The notes beneath the pieces were generated by a model. It was not told where the DNA came from, made no database searches, and saw nothing but the letters and a program-made list of their open reading frames with translations. Below, one piece after another: positions 37,633 through 49,690 of a stretch of DNA of 64,000 nt (its first letter is position 1; every line of letters starts with the position of its first letter). The translations under genes were made by a program, and so were the position numbers. The DNA comes from Nageia nagi (Eukaryota > Pinophyta), in the NCBI GenBank assembly GCA_050084985.1, contig JBITNC010000001.1, positions 11,842,001-11,906,000 of the forward strand, in the 5' to 3' direction.

Positions 37633-37875
37633 TCAATAAATGCTCAATCTCATACTAGACCAACAATCATAGATTTTTGTATTGAGCCAACAAGATTTGA
37701 TTCTTATATGAAGCCAATAATTATGTATTCTTATACTGATTCAATTATTGTTAGTTCTTGTATAAAGTTTACATTTATGGATTCTTGTACTAGATCAATA
37801 ATTAGAAATTTTTGTATCAAGCTAGCTATTATAGTTTTTCATAATGATTCGATAATTATTATTTTTTGTAAGAAA
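37633..37875 (+). repeat. 27-bp minisatellite, nine units, open in one frame
   Basis: Nine consecutive units of exactly 27 bp begin at 37633, 37660, 37687, 37714, 37741, 37768, 37795, 37822 and 37849. Consensus is roughly YCAATAATTATRGATTCTTG then TAYTRAR. Identity between units is about 55-75%. All nine units, and the flank to 37896, stay free of stops in one frame and encode a nine-residue repeat of the type SIIMDSCIK (for example PTIIDFCIE, SIIVSSCIK, SIIRNFCIK). An ATG lies at 37708. Whether it is translated is unknown. Confidence 0.8.
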
Positions 37876-38229
37876 TTAACAATACCAATTTTTTATTAAA
37901 ACCTTATAACATCAACTAATGGATCATTCCTTCAAAGAAAGGGGTTATGTAACCATTCATTGGAATCCCTTTTCATGAACTTTCTAATGATGATACTCTA
38001 AATAGCTAAGCATGAGAACTCTCTCCAAAATCATTACTATAAAGATGTTTATATTTTCTTCACATGATCCTTTCATTTCCAATAGTTAGAATAAATCTTC
38101 ATAGTTGATTTGTTATATCCTTAACTTTAGAAAGATTCTAAAATAAGGTAAAACAAATGGTCATGAAACCTTAGTCATAAAAAATATTATCCTTAAGTAA
38201 GTTGATATTAGAAGGATAACCAATAAGAA

Positions 38230-39035
38230 TAGAAAGATTATATTATTTTATATTATATGATACAATGAAACTAAAATACTAAATGTGAGAAAGACATGAT
38301 TATTCATCATAATTATTAAATCCATTCAAATTAATAGAATTACATTTAACAGTGTATCAATATTCTATTATGTGTTAGTTTGGATTTTTTCTTGCTATAT
38401 ATTTTATACCTTAGGATACCTTGAAAGATCTTAAATTAGTTTAGAACTCATAAGGAATTAATAGAAAAAAAGAAACTTAAATAGAAGGAAAATTCTACCT
38501 AAAATCTTAAAAAAAAACATAATTAAATTAATAAATTTTGTTATAAATTATTTTTGTATCAAGAATTGATTTTTTTTGTAATTATAAATTTTGTTGTTAG
38601 GTCATACCAATAATAAATAATGAAGTTACCCATTATCATCATCATTGGTGGCACTTTAGTTAGTACATTAGAACAAATCTAAATATCCATATTGATAGTC
38701 TCATACTTGCAACTACCCTCCTATTCAAGTTTTAGTAACTCACTATGAAATGCATATCATTCCAACTAGAATTCCATCATTTCCAAAAGGAAGTTGTGGC
38801 CTTGGAGTTGCATTTTATGGGCCATTCCTTTTATGAGTAGCATACAATATAAAAATCCAAAGGCAACACATAGCACTCTTATTTTCCTCTCAATCACTTA
38901 CCCCATATATCTCAACTTCAATTCTAAGCCATATTTCTTCTTGAGGCACATGTCTCAGTTGGAAATCGTAACAATCAAAGCTACAGCTCACTCTCCTCTT
39001 ACTTCTCCTCTAAAACGTTTAATGCGAATCAATTT
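38230..39035 (+). pseudogene. Dead MYB copy, promoter, 5'UTR and start of exon 3 remnant
   Basis: 38230-38880 matches the MYB upstream DNA (about 9020-9635). About 38905-38935 matches its 5' leader (TCTCAACTTCAATTCTAAGCC against TCTCAAGTTAAATTCTCAGCC). The next bases, 38942-39035, jump to exon 3 (GAGGCACATGTCTCAGTTGG against GAGGCACATCTCTCAGTGGG, about 10552). Exons 1 and 2, both introns and the first part of exon 3 are deleted, so the DNA-binding domain is gone. The copy has lost many C and G bases compared with the intact gene. It is cut at 39036-39042 by a copia element and resumes near 41795. Confidence 0.85.
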
Positions 39036-39041
39036 TTTCTA

Positions 39042-41597
39042 TATCAATGATTGAGATATTGATCTTATCAAATCAATTGTATGGCTATAATTTCTCACCT
39101 TGCCTATGTAAAAAAGACTGTCTTGTCATTTTCATATAATGCAAGCAATTATTTCTCTTTGGTTCAATATTTAGATCTTGCATGATTTTCTTCTCAGCTT
39201 CAAATATTGGATGGAATGTTGTTCTTCATTGCAATCATTTGTTCCTTTCATGGTACCAAAGCATAGCAATTTGTGAAGATTTTTCCACAAAGCTCTTTCT
39301 TGCATCTAAAGCTCTTTATACCTTCATTATGTTAATCCAAAGTTTTATCCTTTGTTACTTATAGCTTCATTTTTAGATCTCTTATGTTGTACATTCAAAT
39401 TCAATAGCCTCTCATAATGTTAGTATGATCCTACTCTCTAAATATGGAGATATGGAGATCACATCACCATCCTTCCATTATATGTTGATCAAAACCTTCT
39501 CACTATAACTTCCATTTCTCACATTTCATTTGTACAATAATCTCTCTCTACTTGCTTTAAGATGGAAGATATTGGACTTGCTCATTACTTTCTTAGATTT
39601 TAGGTAACATAAAATGATTTAGGTATTTCATTATCTTAGCAAAAGTATGCATTAGATTTTCCTCAATGATTTTATATGGATGATTGCTAGCCATCCTTTA
39701 TACCTTTTTATATGGGAAATACTTTGACTTATTCTTGTACTTCACCTTTATGCTATTCTACTTTGTATCGATAGTTAGTTGGAAGTCTTTTATACCTCAT
39801 GATACTCATCTTGATATATATTATGCATTTCTAGGCTTGTTTCTTGATTTTCATAGTCCCACATGAGACTCATTAGTAGGAAACCAAGAGGATTCTTCAC
39901 TATGTAAGTGAAACTACACAATTTGATTTGTATTATACTAAAGGTGATCTGTAATCATCAAATGCTTAAAGCATATTCGTATCCTCACTTACAAATTCGA
40001 ATGAAAAAAACATTTACCATTATGATACCCATCAAATTCATATGAATTCAAAATTGTACAATGTAAAAATTACAAATTAACAATCCTAATCACACACAAC
40101 AAGATCAACACAATGATTTACCCTGGTTCATCCAATGTGGGCTAATGCAATAAGGAATTGGATCCTTCTCTTCTCATTATCTATGAAAATTACAATATTA
40201 CATACATATAGATAAATACCATCAAAATAATGGCAACACAATCTCCTACAACACTTCTGCAATCTCCTATAATAAGAAGAACAACTTTAGAACTACAAAA
40301 ATAGTCTTGAAAACATGTCGGTTGATGATCCTAAATCTCTCAATTATTTGAACAGCTAATGTCCTTTCAACTTCCACTACCAACTCATCAAGACACATAT
40401 TATTAATGACCTAAAAATAGTAGAATTAGGCTATTAAGAGTATGGTTTTTAATAGCAATCACCTCCATATTTTAGTCTTCAATTAATATCTAAGCATAGA
40501 TATCTCCAGAATGAGTACTTCTCCTATAGAGATCAACTTGACATGATCCAATTCGGATCGAAAGGTGATCTAATGTTAGTTGGAAACATTGATTCATATT
40601 GGAATGGTTCTTTCAATGATCATCATTCTACCTTCAGCTGTGTGGTTTTCCTTAGCACATCTCACATTATTTGGTCTTGTAAGAAGAAACAATATATTGC
40701 ACTATCATCCATTGAGGAAAAGTATAGGGTAGTTGTTACTATAATTTAGGAGGCTCTTTGGCTTGAATAGTTGTTGGAGTTTGGTTTTGCATAGGATCAA
40801 GTTATAGTTCTTTGGTGTGATAACTAAAGCACTATTCACATCTCTTGTAATCTTGTTGAGCATTAACATACCAAGTACATCAAGGTTCATATGCATTTTA
40901 TCCATTAGCACATCCATGATGGCATTCTCGATTTGAAGTATATTCCTACTCAACAATAGGCTAGAAACATCTTCACTAAACCTTTTGGATAACCTCATTT
41001 CCTTGAGTTGCATGGCTTTCTTGGGTAAGGTAAGTTATACTTTGGGGTTATTGAGAGGAGATATTCTTCTCCCTCTTCTTTTCTCTTATAGTATATATAT
41101 TTTTTCCCATATGATTTTTTATTGAGAGTTTCTTATTTATGTGATAGATATTATTCATGAGTACCTTATTAGGCCTTGTTTTTGGGACTCACATTTATGG
41201 ATCTTGCCACTTTATTTTCATTTTTTGTTAGTTTTCCATAATCCTTCCTAGTATTATGTAAGGGGGATGTTAGAGTTATTTAAATACCTATGTTATGTAT
41301 CTAGGCTACCTTAAGTTCACTAGCTAATGTAGTGTTTCTTTTAATTTAATAAAAATGCATACTTTTCATTGTTATTAGTTTGTTATGTATCAATGATTGA
41401 GATCTTGGTATTCTCCAACCGATCATGTGACTATCCTTTCTCAACTTTCTTATTTAAAAAAGGATCTCTTTTGTCATTTTCATATAATATAAGCAATTGT
41501 TTCTCTTTGGCTCAATATTTGGCTCTTTTATGATTTCTTCTCAGCTTTGAATCTTGGGTGGAATGTTATTTTTCATTGCAATCATCGATTTCTTTCA
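39042..41597 (+). mobile_element. Third copia element, 5'-truncated, inside the dead MYB copy
   Basis: The right LTR is 41268-41597 (TGTTAGAG...TTTCTTTCA) after a polypurine tract AAGGGGGA. The left LTR, 39042-39250, matches only the last 210 bp of it. A primer-binding site TGGTACCAAAGCA (39251-39263) follows directly. Internal coding is the C-terminal half of pol: MEDIGLAHYFLRF and SQQKYALDFPQ (about 39560-39665), QLVGSLLY-like and HETH-KRILHYVSETTQFDLYY (about 39770-39940), then RNase H with GNIDSYWNGSFNDHHSTFS and KKKQYIALSSIEEKY (40543-40735), ending ARNIFTKPFG (about 40965-40995). Gag, protease, integrase and most of RT are deleted. Confidence 0.85.
39951..40540. mobile_element. LTR-like insertion splitting the third copia RNase H
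   Basis: The pol reading frame stops after YYTKGDL (39950) and resumes at SKGDLMLVG (about 40558). The direct repeat AAAGGTGATCT is present at both edges (39940-39950 and 40561-40571). The insert contains TACCCTGGTTCATCCAATGT and GGGCTA, resembling the GGTTCACCCAGTTTGGGCTA block of the copia LTRs at 16590 and 21125. A solo LTR of a related copia family is the simplest reading; its exact ends are not fixed. Confidence 0.5.
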
Positions 41598-41794
41598 TAT
41601 CTTTGTAGTTTCATTTTCATAGGTACATTTAACCTTGTTATAGGATAATTATATAAATGATCTTAAGATTGGAGGATGCTATATATAATATATTATTTGA
41701 TATCACATGGAACACATATAGTATGCATCAATGCATGATCAATAAAGAATCAAGATTGTTATTAATTCAAGAGTAGGTCATCATATGAATCCTT

Positions 41795-42670
41795 ATATTA
41801 TATTATGTGATCAATTGTTCAATTATTTGAATGGATCAAATCATAAGGAACATAATCACCATAGCCTGGAAGATCATAATTTAGATTATTGGATAGAAGA
41901 GGTGAGTTCTAATACCCATATAGGATACATGAAAAATTGTAACATAAAAAATTGTAACAATATAGTTAATCAAAAAGGATCCTCCAACTCTAATGATAGA
42001 TCCATTGATCATGACAATGGATAAAAGCATAAAATAGGCTTCTTATATCTAATCCTATATATATCTAATAGCAATTCTACTCCTAATAATAATAATACTA
42101 ATATTTAAATTAACAATACTAGATCCATGATATTATAATTTAATAAAAAGATTTAATAACAATTTTCTTAAGCTTGGAGAGAATTACTACTATATGAGGA
42201 AAAGAATGAAGGAACATTGTATAGGAACTCTATTTTATTTTAGCTCAAAGGGTAAGGGGTTGTAGTTAAATTTTGGCATTAACTATGAGATTTTTAGATT
42301 GAATAGTCAATCAATTCAAAAGGATGGGAAATTAGGCATAGACTAGAGTCCATTGATTTTTGTTATGTTGACTCAAATCTTGTTCACATGGGTTGCAAGT
42401 GGATTCACTCAAATATTTACTTATTGGATGAAGTTTATAGTGGTAGATCTACATGATTCAAACTATTGTAGTAGAATATGACCAATAATGTTTCCAATTC
42501 CTTTAAATAAAAAAATCTCCATTTAATTTTTCTATATGTGGATTATTGAGAATCAATTTATTCTTATCTATAACCATTGTTCAATTTGAGAATGTAATGC
42601 ACCTATTCCTCTATAGTACTTACTCAAATGCAAGATGTAACTTTTCATGGGTTTTAAGTTTTCCTTTTTT
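41795..42670 (+). pseudogene. Dead MYB copy, end of exon 3 and 3'UTR
   Basis: 41824-42110 aligns with intact exon 3 from about 10815: frame GSNHKEHNHHSLEDHNLDYW, then EEVSSNTHIGYMKNCN and NQKGSSNSNDRSIDH correspond to [33 protein letters not shown] and [16 protein letters not shown]. About 42150-42240 corresponds weakly to the DEDKDYW region. After an insertion (42240-42540), 42541-42670 aligns with the 3'UTR (CAATTTATTCTTATC and TTTTCATGGGTTT). Stop codons and indels end any reading. About 125 bp of exon 3 are missing between this part and the part at 39035. Confidence 0.8.
42240..42540 (+). other. Insertion in the dead MYB copy; possible tRNA-derived SINE
   Basis: About 300 bp absent from the intact gene separate the end of exon 3 from the 3'UTR. 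It starts with TAGCTCAAAGGG, which fits a Pol III A box; the B box is not convincing (GTTAAATTTTGG). An A-rich stretch (AAATAAAAAAAT) is near its end. SINE is only a suggestion. Confidence 0.25.
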
Positions 42671-43329
42671 AATTAATCATTATATAGTGTTTACCTTCAA
42701 CATATAGTTAGAAGTTATCTAAATATTTTGGTTTGCAATAAAAAAATTCATGATTCATCATTAGATACTATTTCCCTTCAACATATACTTAGATTAGATG
42801 ACATTATGCAAAACACATTGTATGACATCACATGGAACATATACACTATGCGACAATGCATATCAAATAAATAATAACGATGATTATAAATTTAAGAGTA
42901 CATCACCATGAGAATACTTAGATTATATTCTTCATTTCATCTTGAAAGATAAGAATGATATGTTTTTTTTGGTATTTCAAATCTATATTTAATTACCTTT
43001 ATATCTTATTATCATTCTTTATTTCAGATCTAATTATCATCTTTTCATCAATATAACTTATTTTTTCGATCATTTTAAATATATATTATTAATTTTAAAA
43101 ATTTAAAGTTTAGTATTTCCAAATGGATAAACTTGATTCACTATATCACACTTTCATTTCAATTCCCATTAATTGTGATAAAAATCTTATCATTCTTTGA
43201 TATGATTAATATTGTATTTCAAAAACTATACAAATGACATATATTTTGTAAGATTTATTTGATCTTATCAATAATCTTATGAATATGTTATTTGTAATAT
43301 ACTGAAAGTAGTTGTAATAAATAAAAGTG

Positions 43330-43930
43330 AATTCAATATTAGAATTAGAGAACATCTTCTCAAATGGTTGAGTTGGCACAAAAAGCCAATATTCAAAATA
43401 GAGAAGTATTTTCTCAAATGATTGAGTTGACATAAAAAGTAAAATATCTTGAAGTCCTAATAGATAGCACCAAAGGTCCTCAAATTATCAAAGATACAAT
43501 CCATATTTAAAATGAGATTTTTATTACAATATCCTAATAATATCATATAGAGCATATACGTAAGTCATATGATGGAGGATATTCAATTCAACATATTAGA
43601 TTATTTAACATCAAGTTTATGGTGAATAACAATCTTATGATGAAATATTTTCAAATAAGATTACAATATGATGCAATAAAGTGGTATTTGTCTCTTTCAC
43701 ACTAATCCATAACTTCTTATAGGTAATTAGTTACTCTATTTTTGAAGCAACTTAAGCATACTATTTTAAGATTAGTCAATTTAGTATATTTGTTATCAAT
43801 AAAACTAGGACATAATGAAGATTTGAGAACTTCATTATAATATTACAAAGGATATGAAGTTTAGTTGATATTATTATTGAATAAAAATATGTTATGATGA
43901 AAATAATACTTGGTTTGGTTATTATTCTCG
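43330..43930 (+). pseudogene. Possible gypsy gag remnant
   Basis: Short stop-broken readings such as FSQMVELAQKANIQNREVF (with a repeat FSQMIELT) and YDAIKWYLSLSH, followed by LRLVNLVYL, resemble the retrotransposon gag pattern (A-x-x-W-x-x-S-L). The first part is a tandem duplication of about 54 bp (43348-43455). This is weak evidence; no other domains are seen nearby. Confidence 0.3.
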
Positions 43931-46900
43931 TAATGTTATGCATTTTGGCAGTCTATTTGGGGACACTAAGTGATATAATGTTTAGAATTGGGTTACATAA
44001 ATATAGTTTAGTAATAAAAAAAAAAAAATCTTAGAGGTAAATTCTTCTAGGAGCCATGTGTTGTCACACATCATATGAGAAGATGAATTTTTTTATGTTT
44101 TTCATTTGATCCATTACATGTATGAATACAAGATTTATTTCATATTGGCATATTTTACATTGAGAATATTCAAGGTGGCACTTGTCAAAGACAAGTATAC
44201 TTAACTTTTCTTCTACTCTATATTTACAATTTATTTAATCACAAATGATTTGTTTGATAACTTATTCATACTTTATTGAATATTTTATGATGATTATATT
44301 ATTTTTTTATTTATAATTCATTTAATCTCAAATTATTATTTGATTTTTTATTCATACTTTTTTATGATGATTATTATATGGTTATTATGATGTGATGATT
44401 GCTTGTACTTTGTTATTTATTAATCAAAATATTTATAATTACATGTGTAGTTTTATTGCCACTAGAATAGAAAGATTATATAACCATTATTTATGTGGGT
44501 GCCATTAAATATTTGTCTCCTATGGTCGCAATTTCTAACCTCCAACATATGATTGATTAAACCATCACCTAAGGTCCTATGTAGGTGACTATAAACCACC
44601 CCTTTAAATAATATAGGGATGGTTAATAACTTCCACTTATTATTTAAGGGCAGGTTTATTTAGACTCCCTTTAAAGTTTACAAAATGTTATCAATGATTA
44701 ATGGTTTAAGGGAGTATTAATATATTCAATCATCAAAATAGTTAAATTTAATCTAGTATAATCACAAGTAAGTAAGAACTAAGAATAACATAAGATAGAA
44801 AAGAGAATCCACAAATATAATTCATGTAATGTAAAGAACCCCATCACCATTAAATCATTAAGACCAAAGATAAATTGCTAGTTATAGGAAGAAATCACCA
44901 AAGAGAAAAAAGATGAAGGGTTGCTAACAAGGAGCTAATGTTCATCCAGAAGTCATCAAAAGGATGAGGACACATTAGGAATTTATAAACATATTTAGGG
45001 TAGAGGAAGATAATATAAAAGAGGCATGAGATAAAAATAGAGCTATTTTTCATTAATGTTTATGATTGATATGTATCCACCATTATTGTAGATGGGATCC
45101 TATAAGTTCATGGATGCTTTGCACAAGTAAGTTGTGAGTGAGTGAGATAGAGGGGTTGAGAGAGAGGTTAAGTAAGAGTGCTAATAGAGAGATCCATATC
45201 CATCAACATGAATTTGTTGAGGATATTTTATTACATATGTATCCCATAAATTATCAAATGACCTAGTGTATGTACTTTGTGTGATGGTGTATAATGATGA
45301 AAATGGTAAATTGGAATAATGTATTGGATGTTGTGGTAATTAATTAAACTTGAGAAATTGGTGAAAATGAGAGGGATTTATAAGTAAGAATCATTACTTT
45401 TGACAAAATCCATATAACAAAGATATGTGGAGAAGTAACAAATTGGATAGAGGGAATAAAAAGAGACAAAAAATGATCACTAGAAATCAATAGATCCCTT
45501 TGGATTTTTAGAACACCTACACACTACAAGTGGATTGTAACCAATTTGATTTTTTTTTATGGAGCAAGAGAGAGGCCTTGAGCTAATACCTTTGAAATTT
45601 ATTCCTTTAGGGGTTTTTTGTTAGTAAATTTGATGGTGAAGGAGACCATGTTGACCTTAAAGAGATACCAAAAAAGGGAATCCCTATCCTTCTACTACAA
45701 CCCATTGAAATCCATGGAGATGCCCTTATTTACATGATATTGATTTATTTTAAGAAAGTGTTAGGATGAGACTTTATACTAATTTGGGGAGAATTATCCT
45801 AAAAATAATTAAGATATGAAAGGATGCAATGGTTCAAATGGAGGATATGAAGAGAAGGAGAGATGGAGAAACTTTTCAAAGTAGGATAGAGTGTGAGAAT
45901 AAGATGGTTTTAGAGCCATGATTGTAACAGATAGTGTGAGAATTTATAAGAGATTGATGAAATGGCATGTAAGGTATTATTAAAGCATATATAATCAAAA
46001 TACATGGTTGTAAAGGAAATATACTAGAATAGGATAAGTAGAGTAGCGTAAGAGAGTAGAGTGTGTCATAACCTAAAATTGTTATGAATCAGCTTGTCTG
46101 ATTTTATAGATTTTCTATGATGTTTGAGTTTAGACACATGTACTTTCATTTAATACATGTATTATGCTTATGCATTTATTATGAGATAATATGATTATTC
46201 TTTATTGAATCTAAAAAATTAGTAATTTTATATTATCTATTATCATACATGTTATTATCGAGATGCTTGTAGTAATGTATAGGAACATGTGTATTAAGAT
46301 GGGACTCTCAAGGATGGATGGGGAATGATAGCCTAGATGGGTTCTAAAGATTAATTGAGATCTAAGTTAACAACCTAAATAGGTTAGGGATAGTAAATCA
46401 TCATATAGTTACATAGGTGAGGATCCAAAAGGTAGCCTCCTTGGGAATGTGATGTTTAATATCCTTGGTATGTTTGCTTTTTATCTATGAAAATGCTTAT
46501 ATTCATGTTTATGCCTTATGATTTACCTAATAATTGATAAATTAATTAGGATGCCAATAAATCCCTAACAATTTAATTTTAGTAGGGTTGAGTTATGCTA
46601 AAACTATCAACTAGGTAAATCAAAGGGAATTATTTATTTAATATTTATGATAAATAATTTTTAAAGGTATCTTAAGTACCTAAGTATATTATATTAGATG
46701 AATATTATTATTATTGCAATAATAATTAGGAGAATAATATAATATAAATGATATTAAGCTGATAATTATTAAGAGTATAATTAATTAATTAATTAGCACA
46801 AGAGACCTTGAGTTACACTTAGCCTAAGTCCCTGATAGTGCTATTCTAACTAAGGGGTGACCCACTTCCATCGTATGTTAGATTTCTAAAAATAAATTTA

Positions 46901-47619
46901 CTAATTTTAAAGTTGTATGAAGTTAAGTAGGATGTTAACTCCCTATGCTTGTGTTTCTATTAGAGCAAGCTTATGTGGTAATGCTAACCTAGTTTTTATA
47001 ATGAGTAAAATTCTAAAAATAGAATTTTAACTTAAATCTAAATTATATTTAATTTAGAAAGTAAAGTTAAAATAAATCCTAAATTCTCATTATAAATATT
47101 ATAAATAAGAGCTTAGAGTAGAGGTTCAATAATATTATTTTTAGGCAAAGAAATTTACTTAAAATATTAAGTAAATTTATCTTCTTACATGTATTTGTTT
47201 TTTGTGTTATAAAATAGATAAGGGAGTAATAAATTGTTAACCTAAATTAACATTTTAGTCTTACAAAATATTACCTAAACCCTTTTTTGAAATCCATAGA
47301 AACTCTACAATTTGTGTTGAATGTATTTAGACCATTCTTTAATTTTAATAGATATTATTTTTCTAATCCTATATGTAGTCTAAAAATAATGCATGAATAA
47401 TAAATTGAAATACTATTTTTCCATAATGTAATATTGAAACATTTATAAAAATATGTCATCATTACGAACATGCTAAATGATATGTCTTCATCATATCCAC
47501 ATCTTAATGAGATAATAGGAATCATACATCAATCACAACAACACAACCATGAAGGACACACACTGTTAACAACCTAAGAGAAGCATGCCACCAATGACCT
47601 ATAATATAGAGATCCATAA
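43931..47619. other. Long spacer without recognised genes
   Basis: Stop-rich, AT-rich DNA. GAGA-rich patches lie about 45135-45195. Nothing with a protein motif, paired terminal repeats or RNA-gene structure was found by eye. Old, unpaired LTR fragments are likely but cannot be shown. Confidence 0.35.
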
Positions 47620-48469
47620 TGTAGACACCTAAAAATGTCCCCTTCTTAACTAGTAAACATTAAAATAAGCATAACTCTTCACAACAATATAAAATAGGTC
47701 TAAAAAACCCTATTTTTGGATAGCCCTATCGAGTACATACAAAATGGGTGGTCATATGACTCTTTTTAGGTAAAAGTGGCTATTAGGCAGTCAGTTAATA
47801 TTGTCACAAAGTTAAAAACCTAGTCGCCAGTGACCCAAGATAGTCATCAGCATTTGGAGGTGATCATTGGCATTCGTATGGTAAATGATGATGACTCTGT
47901 AATAGCCGAACCAAGAAGCCAAAATAGCGAGAGAAAGTTGAAACGATTCATATTTCCAAGATGATGTGGATAGAGGGGGTCAGTTACGACCTACGGTGAC
48001 TGTTCACTTCCTCTTACCAGCCTTTGAACATCCCATCCAAAATCTATAAATACAAGCTAATACAAAGCTAATAAGAGAGAATCTTGACCCATTTTTAAAG
48101 TAGGGTAATGCTACCAAAATCTTGTAAGCTCATACATTTTATTATTTTATGCTAGTTTCAATTTAATTCATGTCATACATAGATGCTTTGATGTTATTGT
48201 CTTTTGCATGTGTGTAGGATTTATAGATTGTTCATATCAAAGAAAGAAGCAAGCAAATAAAAAACAATGGAGATCTAATACTCTTGTTTTGGCAAATGGC
48301 ATTTGTAAAAGTCCCTTCTAAGGGAAAATTGTAGTTTGAACTAAAAATCAATATCATTTTACAATTACAACATGTTTATCTATTTTATATAATTTGAGGT
48401 TCAGTGAAGATTTAAGAATAATTTATATTTCATGTTATTCTACATTCCAGATTTATTTTCACTGCAACA
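47620..48469 (+). repeat. 5' LTR of the Tat element
   Basis: It starts TGTAGACACCTAAAAATGTC, a common plant Tat-type LTR start, and ends ACTGCAACA. A TATA box CTATAAATA is at about 48041-48049. The boundary is inferred from the start motif and the primer-binding site, because the partner LTR is not in the window. Confidence 0.75.
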
Positions 48470-48472
48470 TTC

Positions 48473-48490
48473 TGGTGCTGAAAGGAGGGC
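48473..48490 (+). promoter_or_regulatory. Putative primer-binding site of the Tat element
   Basis: TGGTGCTGAAAGGAGGG begins three bases after the LTR end. The position and TGG start are right. It looks like a decayed version of the TGGCGCCG-type sites of this lineage; which tRNA it matches is not settled. Confidence 0.6.
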
Positions 48491-48617
48491 CCTTCCATTA
48501 TTAATAGGGGGTTTTTTGTTTTAAAATGATTTTACCTTTCTGTTATCTGGTTATTTGAATTTCTCCATGTACTAACTTCAAATTTTGCATTCTATGCATT
48601 TTAGGAAATCTGTTGCA

Positions 48618-48776
48618 GAAATGCCAATGATTGGAATTGAATGCCGATGACTCAAAAGGAATGTTAGCATTTTATAAAGTAATCCAGACTAAATGCCAAT
48701 GATTGGAATTGAATGCCGATGACTCAGAATAAATGCCAACGACCTCTATCTAAACACCAGTGACTCATACCCAGGT
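48618..48776 (+). repeat. 20-bp minisatellite in the Tat leader
   Basis: Units of about 20 bp such as AAATGCCAATGATTGGAATT and GAATGCCGATGACTCAGAAT alternate; one pair of units is duplicated after a 30-bp spacer. The same unit recurs at 63700-63805, and related phrases lie in the LTR (about 47825-47900). Confidence 0.8.
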
Positions 48777-49009
48777 CATTTTGTCTCTTTTGGTTATTCC
48801 TGAAAAATTAAAATAAAATGCATAATGTATTGTTAAAATGGAAAGATGCTTTTGAATGTGATTCCTTTGCCTAGAATGCATATAAGAATGGGTAGAAAAG
48901 GTTAAATGCATTTTTTATTAATTTATTTTATTTTATGTAAAATGTTATGTATTTACTTTCATGTTTGGGTGAAGGGTACGTACACATTAATACTTTTTAT
49001 CTTGTCTAC

Positions 49010-49690
49010 TTATGCTCTCCCTTTGTGCTTCGTGCGATCTAAGGTGATCAGAATAGACCAGATAAGAAGGAGTAATTAATTTTTCTTTTCTTTCACATTC
49101 ACATCATCATTAATTTGGCTAATTTACCCACACATAATGACCTCTTACTAGTAAGATGAGGTAATTTACTACACATAATACTTCCACAATTGGAAGGGGT
49201 AAATGAATCACATTTAATTTGGAATGAACTTAAAGGAAATAAATCAGGTTTTTGGTAGTGTAAATCATATTAAAAGGTTAATAAATTGGAGGGATTTGAA
49301 TACACTAGGTACTTTCACTTAACAAAGTATGCTCTCACTTTTGTGCTTCAAGCGATCTTAAGTGATCAGAAATAAGTTAAGTGAAAGAGATAAAATTTAT
49401 TTACATTTTATTTGAAAACATACTTCACATTAACACTCTTAAAGAGGTCTTCCCTTACCACTCCATTGGAGGTCGAAGGGAGGTGACTCTTGGAGGAGTA
49501 ATTGAACTTAACTTAATTAATTTATCCACACTTAATGGCTTTTTACTAAGTCTGCTCTTACCACTCCATTGGAGGTCGAAGAGATATGTGACTAGTAAGA
49601 AGAGGGAATTTATCACATATAAAACTTCCACATCTGGAAGGAGTTAATGAATATCATTAAGAGATTGGATAATTAATCGCATTATAATTA
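49010..49690 (+). repeat. Two-copy leader repeat, about 320-350 bp
   Basis: About 49010-49290 and 49328-49690 share TATGCTCTC(C/A)CTTT, GTGCTTC, GCGATCT, GTGATCAGAA, CCCACACATAATG/TCCACACTTAATG and ACTTCCACA(A/T)(T/C)TGGAAGG. A smaller unit TACCACTCCATTGGAGGTCG occurs twice (about 49457 and 49558). Leader DNA up to 50309 has no other feature. Confidence 0.7.

Larger units (their letters stand above)
41664..42930. repeat. Direct repeats of about 140 bp bracketing the MYB 3' remnant
   Basis: 41664-41800 and about 42780-42920 share GATATCACATGGAACA/GACATCACATGGAACA, CAATGCAT, AATTCAAGAGTA/AATTTAAGAGTA and CATCAT(A)TGA-like blocks in order (about 75-80%). They flank the MYB 3' remnant on both sides. 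Neither copy occurs near the intact MYB gene. Confidence 0.55.

Noticed and set aside
45135-45195. GAGA-rich patch as a regulatory array
   Set aside because: Short, imperfect and with no gene nearby; simple-sequence noise is enough to explain it.
46080-46900. Possible solo LTR starting TGTCATAACCTAAAATTG
   Set aside because: The start looks LTR-like, but no matching end, partner, primer-binding site or target duplication could be found.
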